Part shown: positions 27,590-36,684 of the stretch, one piece after another
How positions within the stretch are numbered: position 1 is the stretch's first letter
Layout: each line of letters starts with the position of its first letter
DNA from: a virus
Virus record (IMG/VR): IMGVR_UViG_3300030101_004884
Location: 1-53,289 of that record
Direction: 5' to 3' (one strand)
Length of the DNA stretch: 53,289 nucleotides
Translations under genes and position numbers: made by a program
Notes under the pieces: model-generated
Databases searched by the model: none
Told to the model about the DNA's origin: nothing
The model's input: only the letters and a program-made list of their open reading frames with translations

Positions 27590-28888
27590 ATGAATTTTTT
27601 GAGGTTAAACAATTTCGAGGTTCCTGTTCAGGTTGATTCTGTGTCAAGCCAAATAAATAGGGTCGGCAGAACAAGCAGGTCTGCAAACAGTCAATACAGC
27701 TCCTCAACAACATACAAAAAAAGAACATTTTCTGCCACCACTGTTCCGCTGCCCATGGACGAGGCCTATGCGATAGAGCAGTTAATACTTGGTTCTGGCA
27801 CACACACAACATTATCTGACGGAATACACTCGTCAGGCGGAGTTTGCCCCTCCTTCTCTGTTCAGAACAACATACCTAAGCCGGATATAACAATCAAAAA
27901 CAATGGCGTTGCGCCTATCGGTGCGTACTGTAATTTTGGGACCAACACCGCAAACTGTGTCGCGGGAAAAATATTGCTGGACGTAGATCTTCGCGGCGAC
28001 TTCGATCAGACAGGTTCGGGTGAGTTTGCTCGACTTAGAGTTCAAGGTTACTCAATCCCTCTTACTGACGCGACATCGTTTCCAGACTCGGGATACGAAC
28101 ACATGACCGACAACGTCTCATCTTACTTTCCCGCCATACGGGATCTTGATGTTACGGCAATAATAGGCAGGCGTACAAGTTTTGATATATCCGCCTGGGG
28201 CAGTGCCTCTGCTGGAAGTTTTGCCACAACTGAGGCCAGATTCACCTTTAAAAGCCCCCTTTTAAATGGTGGTGCTGATCAGGTGTATACGCTCACAAAT
28301 TTTTACAACGACAACACCGTAACGCAATCTGTTTCGCTGACAGGAAGAAACGCTTCGGCGGTTTATTGCAATCAAACTCTTTTTGGAGAGAACGACTGGA
28401 CCATCTTGGCTTATCATTGGCCAGCGGCCCCTAGTGAGTGGTTTGGTGTTGCAGGTGTCGGCTCAGGACAAACCATAGATGCGTACTACAGATACGGAAC
28501 TGGATACTCGGGCTTGCAGCCAACAGCCACAGATTTTTATGATTTCTTCTCTGTTATGGGTGGACCATGGGGGGATATGATTGTGGGCAGCGGAGGTGCC
28601 GGATACAGGCTTTCGGATGTCACCTTTTTGCCCTACAAGGCAACACCTGAAATGATTGCGGTATGGAAAGACATAAGAACCCAGGGCACTCACATTTACC
28701 CCTTTTCTCCGCTTCCAAATTTATATCTGTCTGGAGACGTATTGCAGGAGGGCTCAACCCCATCAACTCCTCGACCTCAAATAGAGGTTTATGGAACAGT
28801 GGAAGATGCTGAGTACATTCAGGGGCATTACAATGGCACATGGCACGACAACCTGGTGACGCTTTCTTTTTCCCTTGATGAGGTTTAG
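27590..28888 (+). CDS. Tail-tip protein B (paralogue pair)
   Basis: A 432-residue protein related to the preceding one over its ends (LNNFEVPVQVDSVSSQINRVGR, KKRTFSATTVPLPMDE, then FLPYKATPEMIAV and PNLYLSGDV), with a central insertion of about 150 residues. The pair looks like a gene duplication with divergence. The role is probably in the tail tip between tape measure and hub. The neighbour starts 3 bp after its stop. Confidence 0.65.
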   Translation: MNFLRLNNFEVPVQVDSVSSQINRVGRTSRSANSQYSSSTTYKKRTFSATTVPLPMDEAYAIEQLILGSGTHTTLSDGIHSSGGVCPSFSVQNNIPKPDITIKNNGVAPIGAYCNFGTNTANCVAGKILLDVDLRGDFDQTGSGEFARLRVQGYSIPLTDATSFPDSGYEHMTDNVSSYFPAIRDLDVTAIIGRRTSFDISAWGSASAGSFATTEARFTFKSPLLNGGADQVYTLTNFYNDNTVTQSVSLTGRNASAVYCNQTLFGENDWTILAYHWPAAPSEWFGVAGVGSGQTIDAYYRYGTGYSGLQPTATDFYDFFSVMGGPWGDMIVGSGGAGYRLSDVTFLPYKATPEMIAVWKDIRTQGTHIYPFSPLPNLYLSGDVLQEGSTPSTPRPQIEVYGTVEDAEYIQGHYNGTWHDNLVTLSFSLDEV

Positions 28889-28890
28889 TC

Positions 28891-31800
28891 ATGAGAATAT
28901 TCACAAGAACATATGGGGCATACCCTAAAATATCTGAGAATACAGTAATGGCATTTACAGCAGATTTAACCAGGGCTGATGGTGACTCTGGAGATCTTAC
29001 GTCGCTAGTTAGATATAATGATGCTGCTATAGCACCTCTATCTATGACATCTGGAACTGCGCCGATTGTTGATTGTCCGGCAGGCGTCGCAAGGCACTTC
29101 AATGATCACAACAATTACTTGGCTCAAACAGCAGCGGGTGGGGATCATGCACAGTTAACAGGCGAGCTTACATGGCAATGCTGGATGTATGTTGACTCTA
29201 CCCAGTATGGCGGAACCGTAAATCAGGATCGTCACTACGCATGGATGTACGCAACTCACGTCAGCGATGCTCAGGTTGAAAATTGTCTTATGTCCGTACA
29301 AATTTCCGCACCTAAAAACGGCGGCATCACAACACCGTCAGACCCAGTAGAGTCCATCGGTGTATTCTGGGAAAAAGGCCCATCGGGCGGATCGCAAAAC
29401 ATATTTTGTGACAGTTCCCAACCCCCTCCTGTTGATCAATGGTTTCACTTCGCCGCTGTAAGAGCAGATGACCCCAACAACGCTGGAAAATGCACTCTTA
29501 AAATGTACATAAACGGATGCCAGATGCGCGACGCAAGCGGAGCCAATGAGGAATTTATAAACCTTGACTACCCTGATGGCGGCACTTCGTCGCGATGGGG
29601 ATTTGGCAACTTTAATGGTGTTCCCACTACCTCTGGTTACTGGTTTAAGGGAAGAGTCGGTCCTGCCTTGGTTAGCACGGACGTATACACCCAAGAACGC
29701 ATCGCCGAAGACTATAGACGTGGGTGCGGCACCGCAACAAACAACAGAGTTTACGCTGAGGTGATAACGACCGACCCTCTAGGCAACGATTATTATAACG
29801 CCATTTTAACAAGGTTTGTGACGCCATCCTCACCCAGGGTGGGCAGTATTGGCGAGGACATTGCCATTGATACAAGAGACACAGTTGATGTCCTGCAATC
29901 GGTTCGCATTGATGACAGTGTTGACAACAGAGTGGCTACGGCCTCTGTTAACGTATATAAGAACTACGGAAAAACAAACTTGTCTCCATACGCATCAAAC
30001 AGCTTCACTAACAGGAGAACGTCTCCGCTTGGTTCAACCTCTACTATGGCATCACGTCAAGCACCTTCGCTTGAGGACACTGTTTACTTTGAGCCAAATC
30101 AAAACACTCCTACTTCCTATTTCAAACTCGGCCAGAGAACTAAGATATATTTTGCAAGAATGCCGTATGGCAAGCTTCCGTACAGATCAACATTTGACGC
30201 ACCAGGCGAGGCCATATCGTCATCGGGATGGAGAAAAGACTTTGAAACATATTTTGACGGATATGTTGACGCCATAGACATAGGCGACGACATCATAACT
30301 TTAAAATTAAGAGACAAAGGGATGATTCTGGCCGACACGTTTATAGAGTCGGACGATCAGAGATCTTCAGAAAGATTTGTTGACGTAGGAGATACTCTTT
30401 ATACTGCAATCAACAACGTCATATTTGCCAACAACTGGGTTAACATGTTTGGCACAACGTCCTCACCAACGCTTTTTGAGCCTATATCTTCTGATTGGGA
30501 ATTTGGAATAGAGGGCACGATTGACAGAGAGGGCCTTCTGTCTGCCGCAAACAAGCTTTCTGCCCAGATAGGCTGGATGGTTAAATATAAATGGGCTAAA
30601 CATTTTGGCTCTGTTGAATCATCCCCAGGGTCTGGTGTGAGTGTTCTCGGTCAAAGCTTTTTGCCGACCTTAATGGACCCTGAGAGAGACAAGAAGGTGT
30701 GTGATTCTTATTTGTCCACAGAGGACTATACATCCATAACAAAGCTTTCTTTGGATTTATCAGGAGTCAGAAATGCAGTAAGAGTTTATTATTGGGAGCC
30801 TGGCTGGGGCTCAGATCTTTCATATCGTGTTGAAAACGTAGATGCCGTAACAATGGCTCCAAATCGCCTGGGTGTGACCGATGACGACACGACTTCGCAG
30901 TCAAAGTACGGAAGAAGATTCATGGAGGTCCAGGAAGATAAGTCCAGCCTCATAAACAGCCTTGGCGAAGCAGAGCGCATGGCAGAAGCAATTGTTAAAG
31001 ACCTGGCCGAACCATTAGCGCAAAGCTCTATTGCTGCCATGGACATGGTGGAGGTTGAGCTAAACGACATGATCATGGTTGAGCCAGACAACATACACTC
31101 GGATGTCCCCCTGTATATGGCTGCAACAACCATATCGACAGAATTCCGAGACGGCATGGCGAAGGTGGACTGCGGTTTAAGACAAAGACCCTCATCTGGC
31201 GGCTCCAGACACATAGCCAGCAGTAGAACCGGAAATTCTGGTGCGATGTTTCGCGCTGGGCTTAGAGACGGCAGATCCCCAACCTTGAGCGCGATAGCAA
31301 ACGCCATCGACAGGCTTCATAGCATAGCCCAGTACGGTGGCATATCTGCAAACCTGAATAATGCCAACTTTAACCAAAATGAAGCAGGCTCTCAGGTTCC
31401 TCCTATTGGGTGGACAATGAGCGGTGGAACATGGGGCAGCATTTCTTCTGGTGGAAATATGTACCTTAGAGGAAACATATCAGCAGGCGGCGGCGCAAAC
31501 ACAATTGATGGTGTGACGGGAAATTTTGTTCTTCAAATACCGGACACTGCTGGTGAGATAACGTCGCCACAGTTTCCGGTTTCGGGAGGAAAGGGGTATA
31601 TCTTAAACCTCAGATATGGATGGGATGCGGCTCCAGGGACCGCAACGATACAAGTTGATATAGGCTATCAATGCAGGTATGGCGGATCAACGGTGACCAA
31701 CGTCTCGCCCTTGGCCTTGGTGCAACAAACATCTTCAACGTCAGCAACGAAAGAGATATTCTCTAAGCAGATAGCAATAAGTTCCGTACCGACAACTCTT

Positions 31801-32466
31801 CACGCAGACGCAGAGATAGGAGCGGGAACATATCCGATAACTCACCTTTGTGCGGTTTTAAGGGCGAACAACATGGGTACTGCGTCTAAGATATATATCG
31901 ACTCCATAGAGCTGACGCCTGCCGAGCCAACATGTCGAAGAAGACCTGCTGCTGACGTGGCAATAAGTAAAATAACGTATACGGCAGCCGAGGTGGCAAC
32001 AACAACATCTGATTTTGATGTTGGGGATATGGCAGATACGAATGGTGTGCTAATAAAAGAGGCAGGGTTTTATGATGTTAAATTTAACCTATCAATTCTT
32101 CTTGTGTCGAATAATGCAAACATAAACGTCATGGAGGGTCCAGGAGCCACCAATGATACGAGATTATGCAAGGGCGAGGTCGGTATGTATGGCGGTGTTT
32201 GGATAAATTACTCATCTGCAACTCCTGAACCTGCTGCAAAGATCACTGGCGCAATCGGGCAGTTCGTCAAACAAAGCAGCTCTTCTCCGTATTATTACAG
32301 AGCCGTTTCTTCAGGTTCGGGAAGACTCTATCTTGAAAAGGGAGACTACTTAACTCTTAGGCACTTTGGGACACTTTTTCACAATGACAACACTGCGAAC
32401 GCCCAAATAAAATCAGAAAACACTTTCCTGGAGGTGTCAAAAGCCTCCTTGTTTGAAACGTCCTAA
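28891..32466 (+). CDS. Tail hub / receptor-binding protein with N-terminal LamG-like domain
   Basis: A 1191-residue protein. Residues 20-280 look like a LamG/concanavalin fold (GELTWQCWMYVDS, VDQWFHFAAVRAD, LKMYINGCQ, GPALVSTDVYTQERIAEDY). Residues 300-770 resemble a tail hub with DGYVDAIDIGDDIITLKLRDKGMILADTFIE, ISTEFRDGMAKVDCGLRQRP. The C-terminal 350 residues are beta-rich (NLNNANFNQN..., and a terminal C1q-like segment ending NTFLEVSKASLFE), probably the receptor-binding head. Gene position and size fit the tail tip protein of siphoviruses. Confidence 0.75.
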   Translation: MRIFTRTYGAYPKISENTVMAFTADLTRADGDSGDLTSLVRYNDAAIAPLSMTSGTAPIVDCPAGVARHFNDHNNYLAQTAAGGDHAQLTGELTWQCWMYVDSTQYGGTVNQDRHYAWMYATHVSDAQVENCLMSVQISAPKNGGITTPSDPVESIGVFWEKGPSGGSQNIFCDSSQPPPVDQWFHFAAVRADDPNNAGKCTLKMYINGCQMRDASGANEEFINLDYPDGGTSSRWGFGNFNGVPTTSGYWFKGRVGPALVSTDVYTQERIAEDYRRGCGTATNNRVYAEVITTDPLGNDYYNAILTRFVTPSSPRVGSIGEDIAIDTRDTVDVLQSVRIDDSVDNRVATASVNVYKNYGKTNLSPYASNSFTNRRTSPLGSTSTMASRQAPSLEDTVYFEPNQNTPTSYFKLGQRTKIYFARMPYGKLPYRSTFDAPGEAISSSGWRKDFETYFDGYVDAIDIGDDIITLKLRDKGMILADTFIESDDQRSSERFVDVGDTLYTAINNVIFANNWVNMFGTTSSPTLFEPISSDWEFGIEGTIDREGLLSAANKLSAQIGWMVKYKWAKHFGSVESSPGSGVSVLGQSFLPTLMDPERDKKVCDSYLSTEDYTSITKLSLDLSGVRNAVRVYYWEPGWGSDLSYRVENVDAVTMAPNRLGVTDDDTTSQSKYGRRFMEVQEDKSSLINSLGEAERMAEAIVKDLAEPLAQSSIAAMDMVEVELNDMIMVEPDNIHSDVPLYMAATTISTEFRDGMAKVDCGLRQRPSSGGSRHIASSRTGNSGAMFRAGLRDGRSPTLSAIANAIDRLHSIAQYGGISANLNNANFNQNEAGSQVPPIGWTMSGGTWGSISSGGNMYLRGNISAGGGANTIDGVTGNFVLQIPDTAGEITSPQFPVSGGKGYILNLRYGWDAAPGTATIQVDIGYQCRYGGSTVTNVSPLALVQQTSSTSATKEIFSKQIAISSVPTTLHADAEIGAGTYPITHLCAVLRANNMGTASKIYIDSIELTPAEPTCRRRPAADVAISKITYTAAEVATTTSDFDVGDMADTNGVLIKEAGFYDVKFNLSILLVSNNANINVMEGPGATNDTRLCKGEVGMYGGVWINYSSATPEPAAKITGAIGQFVKQSSSSPYYYRAVSSGSGRLYLEKGDYLTLRHFGTLFHNDNTANAQIKSENTFLEVSKASLFETS

Positions 32467-32470
32467 TACG

Positions 32471-33001
32471 ATGCGCCGCTTCTTCAGGGGTATCAAGAAA
32501 ACGGCCAAAGTCTTGCTGATTTTTGGTTTTGGGGTGTTTTTATGTGCTTTTTACTTCAAGCTGCAAAATGCGCCATTAAAACGAGTAACTGGGGATGACA
32601 TCTCATATATGGAAATTGAGGGATCAGAGATCTCTTATACGGTAGATCTCTACAGCTCTGTAACAGGCGCAAAAGTAGGTGAAATCTCCGATAAGGTTTA
32701 CTTCGATGAACGCTTAAACTTTGATCTTTTTTACGTGCCGTGCGACAAAGAGATTGGTGAGCTATGCGATGAGCCTGTGCTTCTTTTTTGGGCGAGATAT
32801 ATCAACAAGAAGCAACCTATAGCATTAAGGTCATCTGTTTACTTTACAGAGGATGGTCGTCGTCACATGCCGCCAGATCATCCATATTTTAACAAGCTCA
32901 AGAGAAAGGTCTTGGAGCGTTTTTGCAGGATTACAGAGTTCTGCTTAAAGGAAAAGTATGATGGATTTGGACTTAAAATTCCTTATTTCGATTTTGACTA
33001 G
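32471..33001 (+). CDS. Membrane-anchored protein at the start of the lysis region
   Basis: A 176-residue protein with a basic N-terminus, a single transmembrane helix (about 12-33, VLLIFGFGVFLCAFYF) and a soluble domain outside (VDLYSSVTGAKVGEISDKVYFDERLNFDLFYVP...CRITEFCLKEKY) with several cysteines. Start is uncertain: ATG 32471 has no clear Shine-Dalgarno; TTG 32453 in the preceding gene is an alternative. Overlaps the next gene by 44 bp. It may be a lysis accessory or superinfection-exclusion protein. Confidence 0.55.
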   Translation: MRRFFRGIKKTAKVLLIFGFGVFLCAFYFKLQNAPLKRVTGDDISYMEIEGSEISYTVDLYSSVTGAKVGEISDKVYFDERLNFDLFYVPCDKEIGELCDEPVLLFWARYINKKQPIALRSSVYFTEDGRRHMPPDHPYFNKLKRKVLERFCRITEFCLKEKYDGFGLKIPYFDFD

Positions 33002-33221
33002 CGGTGCTGGCATTGGTGCTGCATGGGGGCACTCTCAGTCCAAAATTCACACCCTTACAGAGCGTCTTGAAGAAATAAAAAAAGAAAAAGCTTCGATAGA
33101 GAAGGTTGAAATTGTGCTACAAAGACTTGTTGGAATAGAAGAGCGTCTCGCTGAGCGCATCGGATCTATTGATGACAAGTTGAAAGAAGTCAAAGAAGAC
33201 ATAAAAGCTTTAAGGAGTTAA
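32958..33221 (+). CDS. Small N-terminally anchored coiled-coil protein (spanin- or holin-associated candidate)
   Basis: An 87-residue protein: one membrane helix (about 7-24, FLISILTSGAGIGAAWGH) followed by a long charged coiled coil (LTERLEEIKKEKASIEKVEIVLQRLVGIEERLAERIGSIDDKL). This layout fits an inner-membrane spanin or holin-associated protein. Good AAAGGA Shine-Dalgarno. It directly precedes the holin candidate. Confidence 0.6.
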   Translation: MMDLDLKFLISILTSGAGIGAAWGHSQSKIHTLTERLEEIKKEKASIEKVEIVLQRLVGIEERLAERIGSIDDKLKEVKEDIKALRS

Positions 33222-33222
33222 T

Positions 33223-33516
33223 ATGGAACCCGCAACTCATTCACTTTTGGCTGCTGGCGCAATCGCAGCGTTCATCAGAGCATTTATACCTGTTTTAAAG
33301 TCAGAAAAGCTTGGAAATATGTGGTCAAAGGCCCCTAAATGGCTAAGGCCTGCTATTTTAATGGTGCTGACAGCCTCTCTCGCTCTCTGTGACGCGCTCG
33401 TGTCTGGCGGCTCTATCTCGGGCGCACTCTTGGCTGCTTTGGCTGCTCTCGGCGCTGCTACGGCCTCATACGAGACACAGAAATCCTTAAAGAAGGATAA
33501 AAAAGGTGACGGATAA
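33223..33516 (+). CDS. Holin candidate
   Basis: A 97-residue protein with three hydrophobic segments (about 7-27, 43-60, 64-82) and a charged C-terminal tail (KSLKKDKKGDG), the build of class I holins that permeabilise the inner membrane. It lies next to the amidase gene, whose GTG start is inside its last codons. AAGGAG precedes its start. Class-level assignment only. Confidence 0.65.
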   Translation: MEPATHSLLAAGAIAAFIRAFIPVLKSEKLGNMWSKAPKWLRPAILMVLTASLALCDALVSGGSISGALLAALAALGAATASYETQKSLKKDKKGDG

Positions 33517-34147
33517 CAAGCCAGTCAGCGCAGACCTTCAGTCGCAAATACTTGACGCAGAGTACAGGGTAAACATTAATGCCCTGCGGCCATGCAGACA
33601 AAGCACTAAATATGTTGTGCTTCACCGTATCGGCGTTGGCAGATGTGCCTCTGATGTTGAGCAGTTTTTTACCGAATCAGCAGAAGGGGTCGCAACCGTA
33701 ACTGTTCGGCCAGCGAAACTTGCCGAAACCATTAAAAAGTGGAAACTGTACGGTGTGCCAGAACGGTACAAGGCCCGTGCGTTTGTTCCATATCACTTCG
33801 TCATCGACCTTCACGGCGGCATTACGCAATTTCTTGATTATGACGCACGAGGCGCTCACTGCTACGGGTTCAATAGCCACAGCATAGGCGTTGCCTGCAT
33901 TGGTGATTTCCGCATCGAAAAAACCACGGATGCTCAAATGTATGCGTCCCAGGTTCTATGTAGAGATCTTTTGTTTAAGTACGGAGAAACTGTAAGAATA
34001 AAACGCCATGACGACCTCCGTCGCGCCAACAATCAGCGTATAAAGGGGTGCCCTGGACGCAACTACCCATTCGAGCGTGTAAAAAAATGGGCAGAAATCG
34101 CACTAAAAAACAAAATAGAGGTTGACGGCACTCGCCCGACCGAGTAG
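33506..34147 (+). CDS. Endolysin: N-acetylmuramoyl-L-alanine amidase (Amidase_2)
   Basis: A 213-residue amidase that cuts the bond between muramic acid and the peptide in peptidoglycan. The Amidase_2 layout is visible: KYVVLHRIGVG with the first zinc His, AFVPYHFVIDLHGGITQFLDYDARGAHCYGFNSHSIGVACIGDF, then RHDDL...IKGCPGRNYP with the last ligands (His and Cys). No signal peptide, so it needs the holin. The start is GTG overlapping the holin gene. Confidence 0.85.
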   Translation: MTDNKPVSADLQSQILDAEYRVNINALRPCRQSTKYVVLHRIGVGRCASDVEQFFTESAEGVATVTVRPAKLAETIKKWKLYGVPERYKARAFVPYHFVIDLHGGITQFLDYDARGAHCYGFNSHSIGVACIGDFRIEKTTDAQMYASQVLCRDLLFKYGETVRIKRHDDLRRANNQRIKGCPGRNYPFERVKKWAEIALKNKIEVDGTRPTE

Positions 34148-34180
34148 GTTCATAAGCAACCAACAAAAAAGGAGAGTTAA

Positions 34181-35245
34181 ATGGTTGATTTATCAGGTCA
34201 GTCTATTGGGGCTACCCGCATTACTGCAATCGCAGGCATTAACCCGTACACCAAACCTATTGATGTATGGAGTGAGATCATGGGCATTTCTGAGGGCTTC
34301 TCAGGGAACGAGGCCTCGCGTCTAGGGCTACAGTTAGAGCCCACTGTGGCGAAAGATTACGCCATAAAAAACAATTATGCTTTCAACGTAGACGACTATG
34401 TTTACGATGGTCTTGGCAACAACTCCTACGTCGGCTCGAAAGAGCTTTTGTCTCCTGATGGAAAACTGGCCCTTCAGCCAGGAAACAAGGTGTATCACCC
34501 TGATGTTCCATACTTTCACTGCACCCCTGACTTTCTCATTCCTAATGCCAAGGGCGACATCGTAAAAATACTAGAGATCAAAACGTTTGGCCTGCTGTCC
34601 GGTGGGCGTGGCGCGTCAGAGGTTTGGGGTCGCGAGTTTACCGATGAAGTGCCGAGCTGGTATTTCGCGCAGGTGCAGTGGCAAATGTACATCATAGGCC
34701 CACAGGTTAAAGAGGTTGATCTGCATGTCATGGTCCCAGGTTTTGGTGACAAGCTTTTTTACACATACACGATCAAAAGAGACGATGAGCTTATAGAGAT
34801 ACTTGCAGACAAGGCACATGAGTTCTGGCAGGAAAACGTTTTAAAAGAGGTAGCGCCACCGACTGATGGTAGCGACAGTTACAAAGAATATCTCGCAGAT
34901 CGCTTTCCCAAGAACAACGCAAACGTTTTAAGTGACGATGGCACGTCTTATGCCTTGGTGGAACAGTACCTTGAGGGCAAAAAAATGATGCAAGCAGGCA
35001 AAGACATTATGCAAGAAGCCCAAAACAAGCTCAAGGAAATCATCGGTGAAAACACAGGCGTCAAGGGCTCGTGGGGCAATGTTTCTTGGAAAAACATCAA
35101 AGATGGCGAGAAAAAAGATTTTGAAGCGGCCTTCTACGCATTGGCGAAAAAGACCAAAGCAGAAAAGGATGCACAAAAAATACTGGAACAAAACACAGTC
35201 GTAAAGAAGGGTTATCGGAGATTTACCGTTAGCTCTAAGAGGTAA
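34181..35245 (+). CDS. YqaJ-family viral recombinase exonuclease
   Basis: A 354-residue lambda-exonuclease-type nuclease that resects double-stranded DNA to give 3' single strands. Features: IGATRITAIAGINPYTKPIDVW, GLQLEPTVAKDY, FHCTPDFLIP (metal-binding Asp), VKILEIKTF (ExK), and WYFAQVQWQMYI. The C-terminal third is an extra Lys-rich helical region. GGAGAG Shine-Dalgarno. Paired with the RecT-like gene immediately downstream. Confidence 0.9.
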   Translation: MVDLSGQSIGATRITAIAGINPYTKPIDVWSEIMGISEGFSGNEASRLGLQLEPTVAKDYAIKNNYAFNVDDYVYDGLGNNSYVGSKELLSPDGKLALQPGNKVYHPDVPYFHCTPDFLIPNAKGDIVKILEIKTFGLLSGGRGASEVWGREFTDEVPSWYFAQVQWQMYIIGPQVKEVDLHVMVPGFGDKLFYTYTIKRDDELIEILADKAHEFWQENVLKEVAPPTDGSDSYKEYLADRFPKNNANVLSDDGTSYALVEQYLEGKKMMQAGKDIMQEAQNKLKEIIGENTGVKGSWGNVSWKNIKDGEKKDFEAAFYALAKKTKAEKDAQKILEQNTVVKKGYRRFTVSSKR

Positions 35246-35247
35246 AC

Positions 35248-35952
35248 ATGAACAATAGCAGCAAAAAAGGGAGCATGGCTATGGTACTAGCAAAACAACA
35301 GGAAGAAGTAGGGTCACGAGGGATTGTTCTTCATTCATTTGAAGACTTGAAGCGTTTTTGTAGCGCATCGGCAGCCTCGGGTTATTTTAAGGACGCGCAA
35401 GACGTGGCTAAGGCAATCGTCAAAGTGCAGGCAGGAATGGAGCTTGGTGTTCCACCGATTGCAAGCATGGCAGGCATTCACATCGTGGAAGGCAAGCCTA
35501 CGTTGTCATCAGGCCTTATTGCGTCACGCATCAAAGCCAGCGGCAAGTATCGGTTTGTTGTCAAAAAGCATACCGAAACCGAGTGCGAGCTTGAGTTCAA
35601 GGAAAAGCTTGATGGCTCTTGGGAGTCTGTTGGTGTTGCGTCGTTTACCATGGCGGATGCGGCGAAGGCAGGCATTGGTGGTCGCACCAACTGGAAGCGT
35701 TACCCTAAGAACATGTTATTCGCTCGCGCCATCAGCAATGGGGCCAGATGGTATTGTGCAGACATCTTTACTGGTGCCATCTACACCACCGAAGAGATTC
35801 AGGATGACATCTCTATCGTGTCTGACGACGTTCAAACAGAGGCGGTGAATGTCACGCCCGAAGTTGTTGCGCCGAAAGAAGAAAAGGTGGACCCAAAGAA
35901 GCTCAAGGGCGCAAAGGCAATCAAAGACGCGCTGAAGAAAGACTCAAAATAA
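35248..35952 (+). CDS. recT: RecT-like single-strand annealing protein
   Basis: A 234-residue annealase that coats single-stranded DNA and pairs homologous strands. Pattern: AKAIVKVQAGMELGVPPIASMAGIHIVEGKPTLSSGLIASRIKASG, then MADAAKAGIGGRTNWKRYPKNMLFARAISNGARWYCADIFTG, both typical of the RecT-type family in phages. The C-terminus is acidic then basic (KKLKGAKAIKDALKKDSK). It follows the exonuclease by 2 bp. Confidence 0.85.
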   Translation: MNNSSKKGSMAMVLAKQQEEVGSRGIVLHSFEDLKRFCSASAASGYFKDAQDVAKAIVKVQAGMELGVPPIASMAGIHIVEGKPTLSSGLIASRIKASGKYRFVVKKHTETECELEFKEKLDGSWESVGVASFTMADAAKAGIGGRTNWKRYPKNMLFARAISNGARWYCADIFTGAIYTTEEIQDDISIVSDDVQTEAVNVTPEVVAPKEEKVDPKKLKGAKAIKDALKKDSK

Positions 35953-35966
35953 AAAAGGGAGAGAGC

Positions 35967-36431
35967 ATGACAACAGCAAAGAATAACACAGCATGGAGAA
36001 GCACAAGCACTATGGGCAATGGCGTTAATGATGCCATGTTTGCAACCCTAGCAGGTCTTCGATACAGAATCCAAAAAGAAACAGGTGTCGATGAGGTAAA
36101 ATATGGGTTATATAGGCTCGCTAAAACTGGTTCCCGCAAGAAAGTTTGGCAGATTAGCGAGATTGCAAAATTTACCACGCTAACAGGGGCCACTGTTCGC
36201 AACTATATACAATCCGGCTTTTTAGATGCCACAAAAATAGGACACAAGTGGCTTGTCAGGCATGATGAGGTGGTTCGTGTTTTTGGTGGCCTGGGTATAC
36301 GCTTTGAGGACGGAGATCATTGTATTGAGGAGTGGAGCTTTCTCAGAGAGATGGAAACTGCTGAGGCGGCGCAACGGTTGGCGGAAGTGGACGCAGCAGA
36401 GTTTCACGCAAGAAAAGATGCAAAGTCGTAA
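35967..36431 (+). CDS. MerR/excisionase-like DNA-binding protein
   Basis: A 154-residue protein. The centre has a winged HTH of MerR/excisionase type: ISEIAKFTTLTGATVRNYIQSGFLDATKIGHKWLVRHDEVVRVF (about 62-105). The C-terminus is helical and charged. GGGAGAG precedes the start. In a replication operon, it could be a transcription regulator or an accessory replication factor. It overlaps the next gene by 14 bp. Confidence 0.7.
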   Translation: MTTAKNNTAWRSTSTMGNGVNDAMFATLAGLRYRIQKETGVDEVKYGLYRLAKTGSRKKVWQISEIAKFTTLTGATVRNYIQSGFLDATKIGHKWLVRHDEVVRVFGGLGIRFEDGDHCIEEWSFLREMETAEAAQRLAEVDAAEFHARKDAKS

Positions 36432-36684
36432 CGCAGGGCATTGCATGATGTGTGGTGCTGCATGTTTTATGCATGCAGGCCACGATCCCATATGCGTGGA
36501 TTGCTACGTGCCAGAAAATCCTACTTTTGGATGGAAGGTCCGAAAGTGGATGGAAACAAAAAACGGCAAATCGGCAGACCTGAAAAAATTCGCCACCACC
36601 TCACAAAAAGAATCTTTTTTGAACCGAGAACTCGGTCTTAAAATAAAGAAAAACAAGAAAAAAGAAACGGCAGACGATAGATGA
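36418..36684 (+). CDS. Small zinc-finger protein
   Basis: An 88-residue protein beginning MQSRNAGHCMMCGAAC, with CMMC...C...CVDC (residues 9-31) as a zinc-binding site and a basic C-terminus (KIKKNKKKETADDR). ATG 36418 is chosen because the longer open frame upstream runs through the HTH gene in another frame. Its TGA overlaps the ATG of the helicase (36681-36684). Confidence 0.6.
   Translation: MQSRNAGHCMMCGAACFMHAGHDPICVDCYVPENPTFGWKVRKWMETKNGKSADLKKFATTSQKESFLNRELGLKIKKNKKKETADDR

Noticed and set aside
36253-36417. Extended N-terminus for the zinc-finger protein at 36418-36684
   Set aside because: The extension overlaps the HTH gene in another frame and has the look of a shadow sequence.
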